From contig NZ_FCON02000005.1 of the NCBI RefSeq assembly GCF_001544535.1, positions 1-64,000 of the forward strand: DNA of 64,000 nucleotides, given 5' to 3'. The notes below the pieces were generated by a model. That model was not told where the DNA came from. It saw nothing but the letters and a program-made list of their open reading frames with translations, and ran no database searches. Shown one piece after another: positions 37,200-45,269 of this stretch (its first letter is position 1; the number at the start of each line of letters is the position of its first letter). Source of the DNA: Caballeronia choica. GTDB lineage: Bacteria; Pseudomonadota; Gammaproteobacteria; Burkholderiales; Burkholderiaceae. The translations under genes and the position numbers were made by a program.

Positions 37200-37568
37200 T
37201 TAGCCTCCGCCGCCCTGCGTGCCGAGCGTGATCTTGTTCGACACGGACTTGACACCCGGCACGCCCTTCGCAACTTCCTCTGCCTGTCCGATCTGGGCAC
37301 CGTCCGGCACGGTGCCTGTCAGCACGACCGCGCCCCCGCGTGCCTTCACAAAGACGTTCGACACGTCAAAACCCTGCGCCTTCGACAATGCCTTGCGCAC
37401 GTCGAGGCCGAGCCTGCGATCGGTCTTCTTGGCCGTGGTCTTCGCCGCCTGGGCCGAGGCGGCCGAGTCGGCGGTTGCCGTGGCATCGCTCGATTGGGCA
37501 TAGGCGCTCGAGGCCACCGCCACGCATACCACCACGCCCAGCGCCTTCAACATATCGACAGCTTTCAT
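37200..37568 (-). CDS. Periplasmic BON-domain protein
   Basis: A 122-residue secreted protein. A signal peptide (MLKALGVVVCVAVASSAYAQ) precedes a linker rich in Ala/Thr/Ser and a single BON domain from about residue 50: DVRKALSKAQGFDVSNVFVKARGGAVVLTGTVPDGAQIGQAEEVAKGVPGVKSVSNKI. BON domains are thought to bind phospholipid or other surfaces and occur in osmotic-stress proteins such as OsmY. The ATG at 37568 has GGAGAAATT directly upstream. It ends in a Gly-rich tail (TQGGGG). Confidence 0.85.
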   Translation of the reverse strand: MKAVDMLKALGVVVCVAVASSAYAQSSDATATADSAASAQAAKTTAKKTDRRLGLDVRKALSKAQGFDVSNVFVKARGGAVVLTGTVPDGAQIGQAEEVAKGVPGVKSVSNKITLGTQGGGG

Positions 37569-38271
37569 AATTTCTCCTTTTACTTCGCTTATTGACTTCG
37601 CACAGTTGCTTCTTGAATCGGACCGCATCTACCTAGCGGCTTGGCTACGACATCGTGCGGATCGCACGTTCGGCCGTACGCATGGCGCGGCGTGGCGCAT
37701 GCCTGACGGCCGGCGACCCGGCGGATGTGGCGACACGGTGCTGCGAGAGACTGGCGAATGAAACGAATGCTCGGCCGGTTGCGGGCGTGGCCCGGCGGCT
37801 CAAATATAGGGTGCTGCTTCCTGCATGTTACCCGCGTGCGTTCTATCTGCTGCCTGATGTTCATTTTGCTGCATTGCGCGCGTCCCGTCCGCCTCGCCCA
37901 CGATTGCCCAAATGCCGGGTAAGCGCAAGCGCGCGCAGGTCGCACGACGGCGAACGTCAATTTAATCCAGCACGCCGATAAGCGCAAAGCTTTTAGCGAC
38001 AGGGCGTTGCCGTCTGTCCAACGCAAACGACACGCGATTGTCACGTCGCGCGGCGCCCGTGCATCCGTTGCGACGGTCCGGCGCCGATTCGATCTCATGT
38101 ACCATCGACGGAAACCGGCATTGAACGCCGCTCGACGATGCTTGGCCGCGCTCTTCCGGCGTTTCCGCGAACGAAGGCGCTTTTTACGAATCGATTACTG
38201 AATGCGGCGCGAGACAGCCTGATCCCGCAGTTCCACACGTTCCGCGCGTTTTCCCGACCACCGACTACGAG
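37569..38271. other. Long intergenic region, no supported gene
   Basis: About 700 bases between the divergent BON and TAXI genes. Frames present on both strands have no recognisable domain and codon use unlike the neighbours. It must contain both promoters. A small RNA cannot be excluded, but no hairpin plus U-run of the right form was seen. Confidence 0.4.
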
Positions 38272-39744
38272 ATGACCCAGCCTTCAGCGCCCGGCCCCGG
38301 ACCTCAATCACGCAATCCAGGGCGCAAACCCCCGCCGCGCATCGTCGCGCGCTTCGTCGCGATTTCCTGGCGCGACCTGGCGCTGACGTTCGGGCCGATC
38401 CTCGTCGTGAGCGCGGCGGCGATCTATCTGGCTGTGCGCCTGATCCAGCCCGCTCCGCCAAGCACGCTGACGATCGCCGCCGGCACGAAGGGCAGTTCGT
38501 TCTGGACCAGCGCGCAGAAGTACAAGACGATCCTCGCCCGCAACGGCGTCACGCTGAACGTGCTGGAGACGCAAGGCTCGCTCGACAACCTGCGCCGTCT
38601 CGACGATCCGAAGGCCAAGGTCGACGTCGGCTTCGTGCAGGGCGGCATCAGCCCGCCGGGCGCGACGCACGACGACCTGATGTCGCTCGGCAGCGTCTCT
38701 TATGTGCCGCTCGCCGTGTTCTATCACGGCCCGGTCATCACGCGGCTCTCGGAGCTGAAGGGCAAGCGCCTCGCGATCAGCGCCGAAGGCAGCGGCACGC
38801 GCGCGCTGGCGCTCGCGCTCTTGAAAGCGAACGGCATCGAGCCGGGCGGCGACACCGAACTGCTGCCGCTCGGGGGCGACGAAGCCGCCGCCGCGCTGAC
38901 CAAGGGCGACGTCGACGCGGCGTTTCTCACCGGCGATTCCGCCCAGCCGCCGACGATGGGCAAGCTGTTCCGCACGCCGGGCGTGCGCTTCTTCGACTTC
39001 ACGCAGGCCGAAGCGTACTCGCGCCGCTTTCCGTACCTGAACGTGATCGAACTGCCGATGGGTGCCTTCGATTTCGCGAAGAACCTGCCGCCGCGCCCGA
39101 TCCACATGGTGGCGCCGACGGCCGAACTCGTCGCGCGGGACGGGCTGCATCCGGCGCTCTCCGACTTGCTGATCGAAGCCGCGCGCGAGGTGCACGGGCG
39201 CGCGAACCTGATGCAGCACGCGAACGAGTTCCCGGCGCCGCTCGTCCACGACTTCCGCATCAGCGACGACGCCGAGCGTTATTACAAATCAGGCAAGAGC
39301 TTCCTGTATCGCACGCTGCCGTTCTGGGTCGCGAGTCTCGCCGATCGCGTGATCGTGCTGCTGGTGCCGATCATCGTCGTGCTGATTCCGGGCCTGCGGC
39401 TGGTGCCGGGACTGTACCGATGGCGCGTGAAATCGCGCATCTACCGCTGGTATGGCGCGCTGATTGCAATCGAACGTGAAGCGATGGGCGATCCCGACCA
39501 CGAACAGCGCGAAGCGCTGATCGATCGCGTCGATGCGATCGAAAACGCCGTCAACCGGATGAAGATGCCGCTCGCGTTCGCCGACCAGTTCTACGTGCTG
39601 CGCGAGCACATCGGCTTCGTGCGGCAGCGGCTCACGCACGAGCAGGCGGTCGCGCGCGAGGCCCACGAAGGCCACGCGGCGGCTTTATTGCAGAAAGCGG
39701 CGGCGCAATCGCAGGATGTCGCGTCGCGGGCAGACACCGCGTGA
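38272..39744 (+). CDS. TAXI-family TRAP solute-binding protein, membrane-anchored
   Basis: A 490-residue protein. A cytoplasmic Pro-rich N-end and one membrane span (about 37-57, LALTFGPILVVSAAAIYLAVRL) are followed by a TAXI-type binding domain: LTIAAGTKGSSFWTSAQKYKTIL, LETQGSLDNLRRL, VDVGFVQGG, LKGKRLAISAEGSGTRALALALL and AAFLTGDSAQPP. A second span lies near 350-375 (VIVLLVPIIVVLIPGL), and a charged helical cytoplasmic tail ends the protein. TAXI proteins bind small carboxylates or amino acids for TRAP carriers. No DctM-type permease gene is adjacent, so this anchored form may act as a sensor or work with a distant carrier. Confidence 0.85.
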   Translation: MTQPSAPGPGPQSRNPGRKPPPRIVARFVAISWRDLALTFGPILVVSAAAIYLAVRLIQPAPPSTLTIAAGTKGSSFWTSAQKYKTILARNGVTLNVLETQGSLDNLRRLDDPKAKVDVGFVQGGISPPGATHDDLMSLGSVSYVPLAVFYHGPVITRLSELKGKRLAISAEGSGTRALALALLKANGIEPGGDTELLPLGGDEAAAALTKGDVDAAFLTGDSAQPPTMGKLFRTPGVRFFDFTQAEAYSRRFPYLNVIELPMGAFDFAKNLPPRPIHMVAPTAELVARDGLHPALSDLLIEAAREVHGRANLMQHANEFPAPLVHDFRISDDAERYYKSGKSFLYRTLPFWVASLADRVIVLLVPIIVVLIPGLRLVPGLYRWRVKSRIYRWYGALIAIEREAMGDPDHEQREALIDRVDAIENAVNRMKMPLAFADQFYVLREHIGFVRQRLTHEQAVAREAHEGHAAALLQKAAAQSQDVASRADTA

Positions 39745-39811
39745 CGCAACACCTAATATCAAATGACACAGATCGAATAACAGCGCGCCAGCAGAGTCAG
39801 GGAGAACAAAC

Positions 39812-40471
39812 ATGAGCGCCTCGCGTTCCGCCGGTCACGGCCAACCGTACTTTTTCTTCGATTTCATCTCGCCGTTCTCGTACCTGTTGCTCGAACAGCA
39901 CGACAAATGGCCCGCGATGCCCTTCGAGATCACGCCGGTCGAGTTGTACAAATTGCTCGATCGATGGGGCCAGCCACACGCCGCGACGATCCCGTCGAAG
40001 CGTGTTTTCACCTATCGGCACGCGCTCTTCCGCGCCGAGCAACTCGGCATTCCGTTCAGGATGCCGCCGGTGCATCCGTTCGACCCGGGCAAGGCGCTGC
40101 GGCTCGCCGTGGCGGCGGGCAGCGAAATCGGCTGCATCCGCGAGATTTATCGGTTCATCTGGCGCGACGGGCGCGATCCGTCGACGCCCGAGGGTTTTCG
40201 CGACCTGTGCCACCACGTCGGGCTGCCCGATGGCGAGAAGCTGATCGAACAGGAGGACGTCAAGGCCAGGCTGCGGGCTAATAACGACCTGGCCGTGTCG
40301 CTCGGGGTGTTCGGCGTGCCGAGCTTCGTGGTGAACGACCAGTTGTTCTGGGGCGAGGACACGCTGCCGATGGTGCTTTACGTGGCGCGCTCGCCGAACT
40401 GGCTCGACGGCACCGAAGTGCGCCGCATCAGCAATCTGCCGATGGCGCCGTCCGACGCGGATTTCAGCTAA
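39812..40471 (+). CDS. 2-hydroxychromene-2-carboxylate isomerase family protein
   Basis: A 219-residue DsbA-like thioredoxin-fold protein of the kappa-GST/HCCA isomerase type. The N-end YFFFDFISPFSYLLLEQ carries the active-site Ser in SPFSY. RANNDLAVSLGVFGVPSFVVNDQLFWGEDTLPMV is the conserved cis-Pro region. The prototype isomerises 2-hydroxychromene-2-carboxylate in naphthalene breakdown with glutathione. No other aromatic-catabolism gene is nearby, so the true substrate is open. It starts 67 bases after the TAXI gene on the same strand. Confidence 0.87.
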   Translation: MSASRSAGHGQPYFFFDFISPFSYLLLEQHDKWPAMPFEITPVELYKLLDRWGQPHAATIPSKRVFTYRHALFRAEQLGIPFRMPPVHPFDPGKALRLAVAAGSEIGCIREIYRFIWRDGRDPSTPEGFRDLCHHVGLPDGEKLIEQEDVKARLRANNDLAVSLGVFGVPSFVVNDQLFWGEDTLPMVLYVARSPNWLDGTEVRRISNLPMAPSDADFS

Positions 40472-40757
40472 GAAGGCGCGGGGCGGTTGGCTGAGCCGCG
40501 GGCGAACGGGGGCGCCAGCCATGGCTTGCTGGGCTTGGCGCGCCATGGGCGCCTGCGGGACGTAGGCGCCGCGCCGCATTCGCCGGGTAGATCGCTTCGT
40601 CCCGCAACGCGGATCACCGCGCGCAAACCACCCCGCCTATGCCACGCATAGCGCACCCGCTATGGCTTTGCGGGCCGGAACGGCTTAACTTGGCATATCC
40701 CCGTTTCCGATCGCGTGCCGGTCAGCCGTTGCACCGTCCGCCACCAAATCGCCGCTC

Positions 40758-41705
40758 ATGAACGAAATCGCCGACTCTCTCGACATCTGGCTCATCCGCG
40801 TGTTGCGCACGCTGCTGCTGGAGCGCAGCGTCACGCAGACGGCGCAACGGCTGAACCAGACGCAGCCGGCGATCAGCACCGCGCTCAGGCGTCTGCGCGA
40901 GATCCTGAACGATCCAATCCTCGTGCGCGGCAAGCAGGGCATGGTGCCGACGGAATATGGCGAGTCGCTGCTCGATCCGGCGCAGCGCGCGCTGCGCGAA
41001 GTCGAATTCGTCGCGACGCCGCACGGCGATTTCGATGCCGCCAGTTCGCGCCGCACTTTCCGCGTCTCGGCGCCCGATTACCTGAACGACTTCTTCATGC
41101 CGACGCTCGTCGGCGCGTTTCGTGAAGCGGCGCCGCATGCGCGTCTGGAGATCGAGTCGCTCAATCCGATGCGCGATCACGAACGCGCGCTCGACGAAGG
41201 CGAGATCGATCTGGTGGTCGCCAACTGGACGAAGCCGGAAGCGCGTTTCGAGCGTCAGGATCTCTTTACCGATGTATTCGTCTGCCTGATGCGCGCCGAT
41301 CATCCGCTTGCTCGCGAACCGCTGACGGCCGAGCGTTATGCGCTCGCCGCGCATCTCGCGCCGACGCCTTATAGCGGCGCGAAACGCCATCCGATCGATA
41401 TCGGGCTGGAGCGCGCGGGCGTCCGGCGGCGTGTTGTCGCGACGATCCCGTACTTCGGGCTCGTACCACAGGTGTTGCTGAAGTCGGATCTGATTTTTAC
41501 GGCGCCGCGGCGGTTTGCGCAGCATTACGCGGCGGTGCTGCCGCTGGCGGTTCTTGAATCGCCGGTGCCGTTTCCGCGCATCAAGTGCTATCAGCTTTCG
41601 CTGCCGCAGCCCGACCAACCGACCGATGTCGCATGGCTGCGGGGATTGATGGCGGAGGTATCGGAGAGGTTGACGGGGAAGAAGGCGGGAGCGGTCGGGG
41701 GTTAA
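40758..41705 (+). CDS. LysR-type transcriptional regulator
   Basis: A 315-residue LysR regulator. The winged HTH covers residues 7-66 (LDIWLIRVLRTLLLERSVTQTAQRLNQTQPAISTALRRLRE). The effector domain begins about residue 95 (RTFRVSAPDYLNDFFMPTL), with the NodD/LinR-like pattern EIDLVVANW. The target is unknown. Candidates are the upstream isomerase gene or genes elsewhere; the next plus-strand gene is over 5 kb away. It ends overlapping the convergent antitoxin gene by 4 bases. Confidence 0.88.
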   Translation: MNEIADSLDIWLIRVLRTLLLERSVTQTAQRLNQTQPAISTALRRLREILNDPILVRGKQGMVPTEYGESLLDPAQRALREVEFVATPHGDFDAASSRRTFRVSAPDYLNDFFMPTLVGAFREAAPHARLEIESLNPMRDHERALDEGEIDLVVANWTKPEARFERQDLFTDVFVCLMRADHPLAREPLTAERYALAAHLAPTPYSGAKRHPIDIGLERAGVRRRVVATIPYFGLVPQVLLKSDLIFTAPRRFAQHYAAVLPLAVLESPVPFPRIKCYQLSLPQPDQPTDVAWLRGLMAEVSERLTGKKAGAVGG

Positions 41706-41995
41706 GCCGCCTGTAGTTCGATGTGGACGCGCCGACCGAGCGCGGTCGCGATGTTGACGAGCGCATCGAGCGAAAAGCGCGACACGCGCCCGCGCAGCAG
41801 GTCGTTGATACGCGGCTGCGTGACGCCGCAGCGGCGCGCGGCCTCTTCTTGTGTCCATCCGCTGCTGCCGACGACGGTCGCGATCTGTTGCATCAGTTCA
41901 GCGCGCGCTTGCAGGTTAGCTGCCTGTTCGGGCGTGTCCGCAAGAGCGTCCCAGACGCTCGCGTAGGTATCCGGTTCCGTTTTGCCCTGGGTCAT
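41702..41995 (-). CDS. XRE-family antitoxin (HigA-like)
   Basis: A 97-residue protein with a helix-turn-helix of XRE type (SGWTQEEAARRCGVTQPRINDLLRGRVSRFSLDALVNIATALG) and a short C-terminal beta segment RRVHIELQAA. It would neutralise the toxin encoded just upstream and repress the shared promoter. The start overlaps the toxin stop by 4 bases (ATGA), so the two are translationally coupled. Toxin-first order fits HigBA-type modules. Confidence 0.85.
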   Translation of the reverse strand: MTQGKTEPDTYASVWDALADTPEQAANLQARAELMQQIATVVGSSGWTQEEAARRCGVTQPRINDLLRGRVSRFSLDALVNIATALGRRVHIELQAA

Positions 41996-42318
41996 TTCAA
42001 ACCTCTCATCAATTCGTTGAATCTGGCGGCTGCCAGATCGATGTCGCGTTTTGACGTGGCCTGAGTTTTCTTCTGAAAGGCGTGCAATACGTAAACCGCG
42101 TCAGCAAGGCGTGCCGTATAGACGACTCGGTAGGTGCCCGACTCATCCCATATGCGCAATTCTTCGACCCCTCTGCCGATGGACGGCATGGGCTTGAAGT
42201 CGTCCGGTTGCTGACCGCGTTGCACTTTGTCTAGCTGGAATCCGGCGTCGTGCCTCGCGTCCTCGGGGAAATCGCGCAAGCATTTGAGCGCGTCTCCAAG
42301 GAATCGAATCGGCTTCAT
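41992..42318 (-). CDS. RelE/ParE-superfamily toxin (Gp49-like)
   Basis: A 108-residue protein: KPIRFLGDALKCLRDFPEDARHDAGFQLDKVQRGQQPDDFKPM, then GVEELRIWDESGTYRVVYTARLADAVYVLHAFQKKTQATSKRDIDLAAARF. The segment ELRIWD-G-YRVVY followed by VLHAFQKKT is the RelE/HigB phage-derived Gp49-like signature, with the basic C-terminal residues used for ribosome-dependent mRNA cleavage in characterised relatives. It lies between an LysR gene and xdhC. Confidence 0.87.
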   Translation of the reverse strand: MKPIRFLGDALKCLRDFPEDARHDAGFQLDKVQRGQQPDDFKPMPSIGRGVEELRIWDESGTYRVVYTARLADAVYVLHAFQKKTQATSKRDIDLAAARFNELMRGLK

Positions 42319-42399
42319 CTCCTCATTATATCCAATTGGATATAAATTTCCACACCCAAGTCGTATCCAGCGAAAAGCCGCAGCGAACCGCCGAGCCTT

Positions 42400-42894
42400 T
42401 CACACCACCAACCGCATCGCTCCCACTGTCCGTTCCTGCGCACAATTCACCCGCAGCAACTGCGCCGCAACCGCCAGCGCGATCGAAGCCGGCGCCTTGT
42501 CGACGATCCCTTCCACGCCGATCGGGCACGTCATCTCCGCAAGCCGCTCCACGGGTACACCCCGATCCATCAGCCGGCGCTCGAACTTCACGCGTTTCGT
42601 CTTCGAGCCGATCATCCCAAAGTACGTGAAGTCGTCGCGCCGCATGATGCGCTGAGCAAGCGAAAAATCCAGCGAATGATCGTGCGTCATCACAAGAAAA
42701 TACGCGCCCGCCGGCGCCTCATCGACGATCGCATCCGGCAAATCGGTCGGCTCGATCTGCACGTTGGCCGGCACTTCGTCGGGGAAGAGTTCATCGCGCG
42801 CATCCACCCACTGCACGACGCACGGCAACGTCCCAAGCACCTTCACGAGCGCGTGCCCCACATGCCCCGCGCCAAACAACACGACGTGCATCAT
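42400..42894 (-). CDS. xdhC: XdhC-like protein, C-terminal domain only
   Basis: A 164-residue protein beginning MMHVVLFGAGHVGHALVKVLGTLPCVVQWVDARDE, the Rossmann domain of XdhC, continuing through MTHDHSLDFSLAQRIMRRDDFTYFGMIGSKTKRVKFERRL and MTCPIGVEGI. Usual XdhC proteins are about twice as long, with an N-terminal XdhC/CoxI domain that is missing here. The upstream frame contains only xdhB antisense-like sequence. The start overlaps the xdhB stop (ATGA). XdhC binds molybdenum cofactor and directs its sulfuration and insertion into XdhB. The truncated form may be impaired, or a separate partner may supply the missing part. Confidence 0.8.
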   Translation of the reverse strand: MMHVVLFGAGHVGHALVKVLGTLPCVVQWVDARDELFPDEVPANVQIEPTDLPDAIVDEAPAGAYFLVMTHDHSLDFSLAQRIMRRDDFTYFGMIGSKTKRVKFERRLMDRGVPVERLAEMTCPIGVEGIVDKAPASIALAVAAQLLRVNCAQERTVGAMRLVV

Positions 42895-45254
42895 GACCGT
42901 GCGCTCCTGACTGCGTTGACCGCCTTCAGGATTTCCTCGGCAGTGGCCGGCGCGTTCAACGGCGGATTGACCTTGTAGTCGCCGACCGCCGCGACCGCGT
43001 CGCGGATCGCGAAAAACACCGAGAACGGCAGCAGCAAGGGCGGCTCGCCAACGGCCTTCGACTTGTGGATGCTGTCCTCCACGTTGCGGTTCTTGAAGAG
43101 GTTCACGCGGAAATCGGCCGGCGTATCGTTGACGGTCGGAATCTTGTAGGTCGACGGCGCATGCGTCATCAGCTTGCCGCCCGCGTTCCACCACAGTTCT
43201 TCCGTCGTGAGCCAGCCCATGCCCTGCACGAACGCGCCTTCCACCTGACCCTTGTCGAGCGCGGGATTCAGCGAATCGCCCACGTCGTGCAACGCATCGG
43301 CGCGCAGCACGCGCATCTCGCCGGTGAGCGTGTCGATCACGACTTCCGACACCGCCGCGCCATACGAGTAGTAATAGAACGGCCGGCCCTGCAGCGTCGC
43401 CTGGTCCCAGTAGAGCTTGGGCGTCGCGTAAAAACCGTCGGACCAGAGTTGCACGCGCGCCAGATACGCCTTGGCGATGACTTCCTCGAACGGAATCGCA
43501 TCGTCGCCGACGATCACGCGGTCGCTCGCAAAGCGCACCTGCGCCGCCGACACCTCGCCCGCGCCGAACTTCTCGGCAGCGAATTTGGCCAGCCGCTCGC
43601 GAAGCTGACGGGCGGCGTCCTGCGCGGCCTTGCCGTTGAGGTCGGTTCCGGTCGATGCCGCCGTCGCCGACGTATTCGCGACCTTGCTCGTATCGGTGGC
43701 GGTCACGCGCACGCGCGAAAAATTGATGCCGAGTTCATGCGCGACCACCTGCGCGACCTTGGTGTTCAGCCCCTGCCCCATCTCCGTGCCGCCGTGATTC
43801 ACGAGAATCGAGCCATCGGTGTAGATGTGGACGAGCGCGCCCGCCTGGTTGAAATGCGTGACGTTGAACGCGATGCCGAACTTGACCGGCGTGAACGCAA
43901 GGCCCTTCTTCAGGATCTCGTTCTTCGAGTTGAACTCGCGCACCGCTTCGCGACGACGCCGGTACTCGCTCGTCTCGGCAAGCTCCGCGAGCAGTTCGGG
44001 CAGGATGTTGTCCTCGACCGTCTGACCATACGGCGTGCGGTTGTTGTCCGTCTTGCCGTACAGATTGTTCAGGCGCACGTCGAGCGAATCCATGCCGACC
44101 GAGCGCGCGACATTGTCGATGATGTACTCGATGCCGAACGCGCCTTGCGGTCCGCCGAAGCCGCGGAACGCGGTGTTCGACTGCGTGTTGGTCTTGCCGC
44201 AATACCCTTCGATATGGACGTCGGGCAGCCAGTACGCGTTGTCGAAGTGACAGACGGCGCGCGTCATCACCGGGCCGGACAGGTCGGCGGAAAAGCCGCA
44301 GCGCGAGGTCATGTCGACGGCAACGCCGTCGATCACGCCGTCGTCGCGATAGCCGACTTCGAACGTGTAGTGGAAGTCGTGGCGCTTGCCGGTGATCATC
44401 ATGTCGTCGTCGCGGTCCGGGCGCAGCTTGACCGGGCACAGCAGCTTCCACGCGGCGAGCGCGGCGCAACACGCGAAAATGCCCGACTGCGATTCCTTGC
44501 CGCCGAAGCCGCCGCCCATGCGCCGGCATTCGACCAGCACGTTATGCGACGCCACATTCAGCAGATGCGCGACGAGATGCTGCATCTCGGTCGGATGCTG
44601 CGTCGAGCAGTAGACGTGCATGCCGTCGTCGTCCTTCGGCACGGCGTAGGCAATCTGGCCTTCCAGATAGAACTGCTCCTGGCCGCCGAGCAGCATTTCG
44701 CCGCGCTCGTGATGCGCGGCACGCGCCATGCGCCCCGGGGCGTCGCCGCGCGAAAGCTTGAGCGGCTTGAGCACATACGATTCCGCCTTGCGCGCGTCCT
44801 GCGCGGTCAGCACGGCGGGCAAGTCCTCGAATTCGATCTGCGCGCGGCGCGCGGCGAGCCGCGCGGCATCGTGCGAGGTCGCGGCGACGATGAACATCGG
44901 CTGTCCGACGTACTGCACGACGCCGCTCGCGAGCACCGGATCGTCGTGGATGATCGGGCCGCAATCGTTGACGCCGGGGATGTCCTCGGCGGTGAAGACG
45001 GCGACGACGCCGGGCGTCGCGCGCACCGCGTCGAAGTTCATCGACACGATCTTCGCGTGCGCCTTCGGGCTCATCCCGAGCGCGGCGTGCAGCGTGCCCG
45101 CGACGAGGGGAATGTCGTCGGTGTAGCTGGCGCGGCCGCTCACGTGCAGATGCGCCGATTCATGCGGACGCGATACGTGGACCTGCTTGAACGCATCGAT
45201 TTCGTTGGCGAGCGACTGGGCGTCGGCGAGGAAGGCTTCGGCTTGCTGGTTCAT
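42891..45254 (-). CDS. xdhB: Xanthine dehydrogenase molybdenum subunit
   Basis: A 787-residue molybdopterin-binding subunit. ESAHLHVSGRASYTDDIPLVAGTLHAALGMSPKAHAKI at the start, RRMGGGFGGKESQS for cofactor contacts, GFGGPQGAFGIEYIIDNVA, and the conserved C-terminal Glu in KSKAVGEPPLLLPFSVFFAIRDA near residue 750. It hydroxylates hypoxanthine and xanthine to urate with XdhA. Full length. It lies 15 bases after xdhA and overlaps xdhC. Confidence 0.95.
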   Translation of the reverse strand: MNQQAEAFLADAQSLANEIDAFKQVHVSRPHESAHLHVSGRASYTDDIPLVAGTLHAALGMSPKAHAKIVSMNFDAVRATPGVVAVFTAEDIPGVNDCGPIIHDDPVLASGVVQYVGQPMFIVAATSHDAARLAARRAQIEFEDLPAVLTAQDARKAESYVLKPLKLSRGDAPGRMARAAHHERGEMLLGGQEQFYLEGQIAYAVPKDDDGMHVYCSTQHPTEMQHLVAHLLNVASHNVLVECRRMGGGFGGKESQSGIFACCAALAAWKLLCPVKLRPDRDDDMMITGKRHDFHYTFEVGYRDDGVIDGVAVDMTSRCGFSADLSGPVMTRAVCHFDNAYWLPDVHIEGYCGKTNTQSNTAFRGFGGPQGAFGIEYIIDNVARSVGMDSLDVRLNNLYGKTDNNRTPYGQTVEDNILPELLAELAETSEYRRRREAVREFNSKNEILKKGLAFTPVKFGIAFNVTHFNQAGALVHIYTDGSILVNHGGTEMGQGLNTKVAQVVAHELGINFSRVRVTATDTSKVANTSATAASTGTDLNGKAAQDAARQLRERLAKFAAEKFGAGEVSAAQVRFASDRVIVGDDAIPFEEVIAKAYLARVQLWSDGFYATPKLYWDQATLQGRPFYYYSYGAAVSEVVIDTLTGEMRVLRADALHDVGDSLNPALDKGQVEGAFVQGMGWLTTEELWWNAGGKLMTHAPSTYKIPTVNDTPADFRVNLFKNRNVEDSIHKSKAVGEPPLLLPFSVFFAIRDAVAAVGDYKVNPPLNAPATAEEILKAVNAVRSARS

Positions 45255-45269
45255 GTTCTTGTTCTCCTC

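Noticed and set aside
37569-38271. tRNA or small RNA gene in the long gap before the TAXI gene
   Set aside because: No cloverleaf with TTC-type T-loop and CCA-side stem and no hairpin plus U-run could be found by eye.
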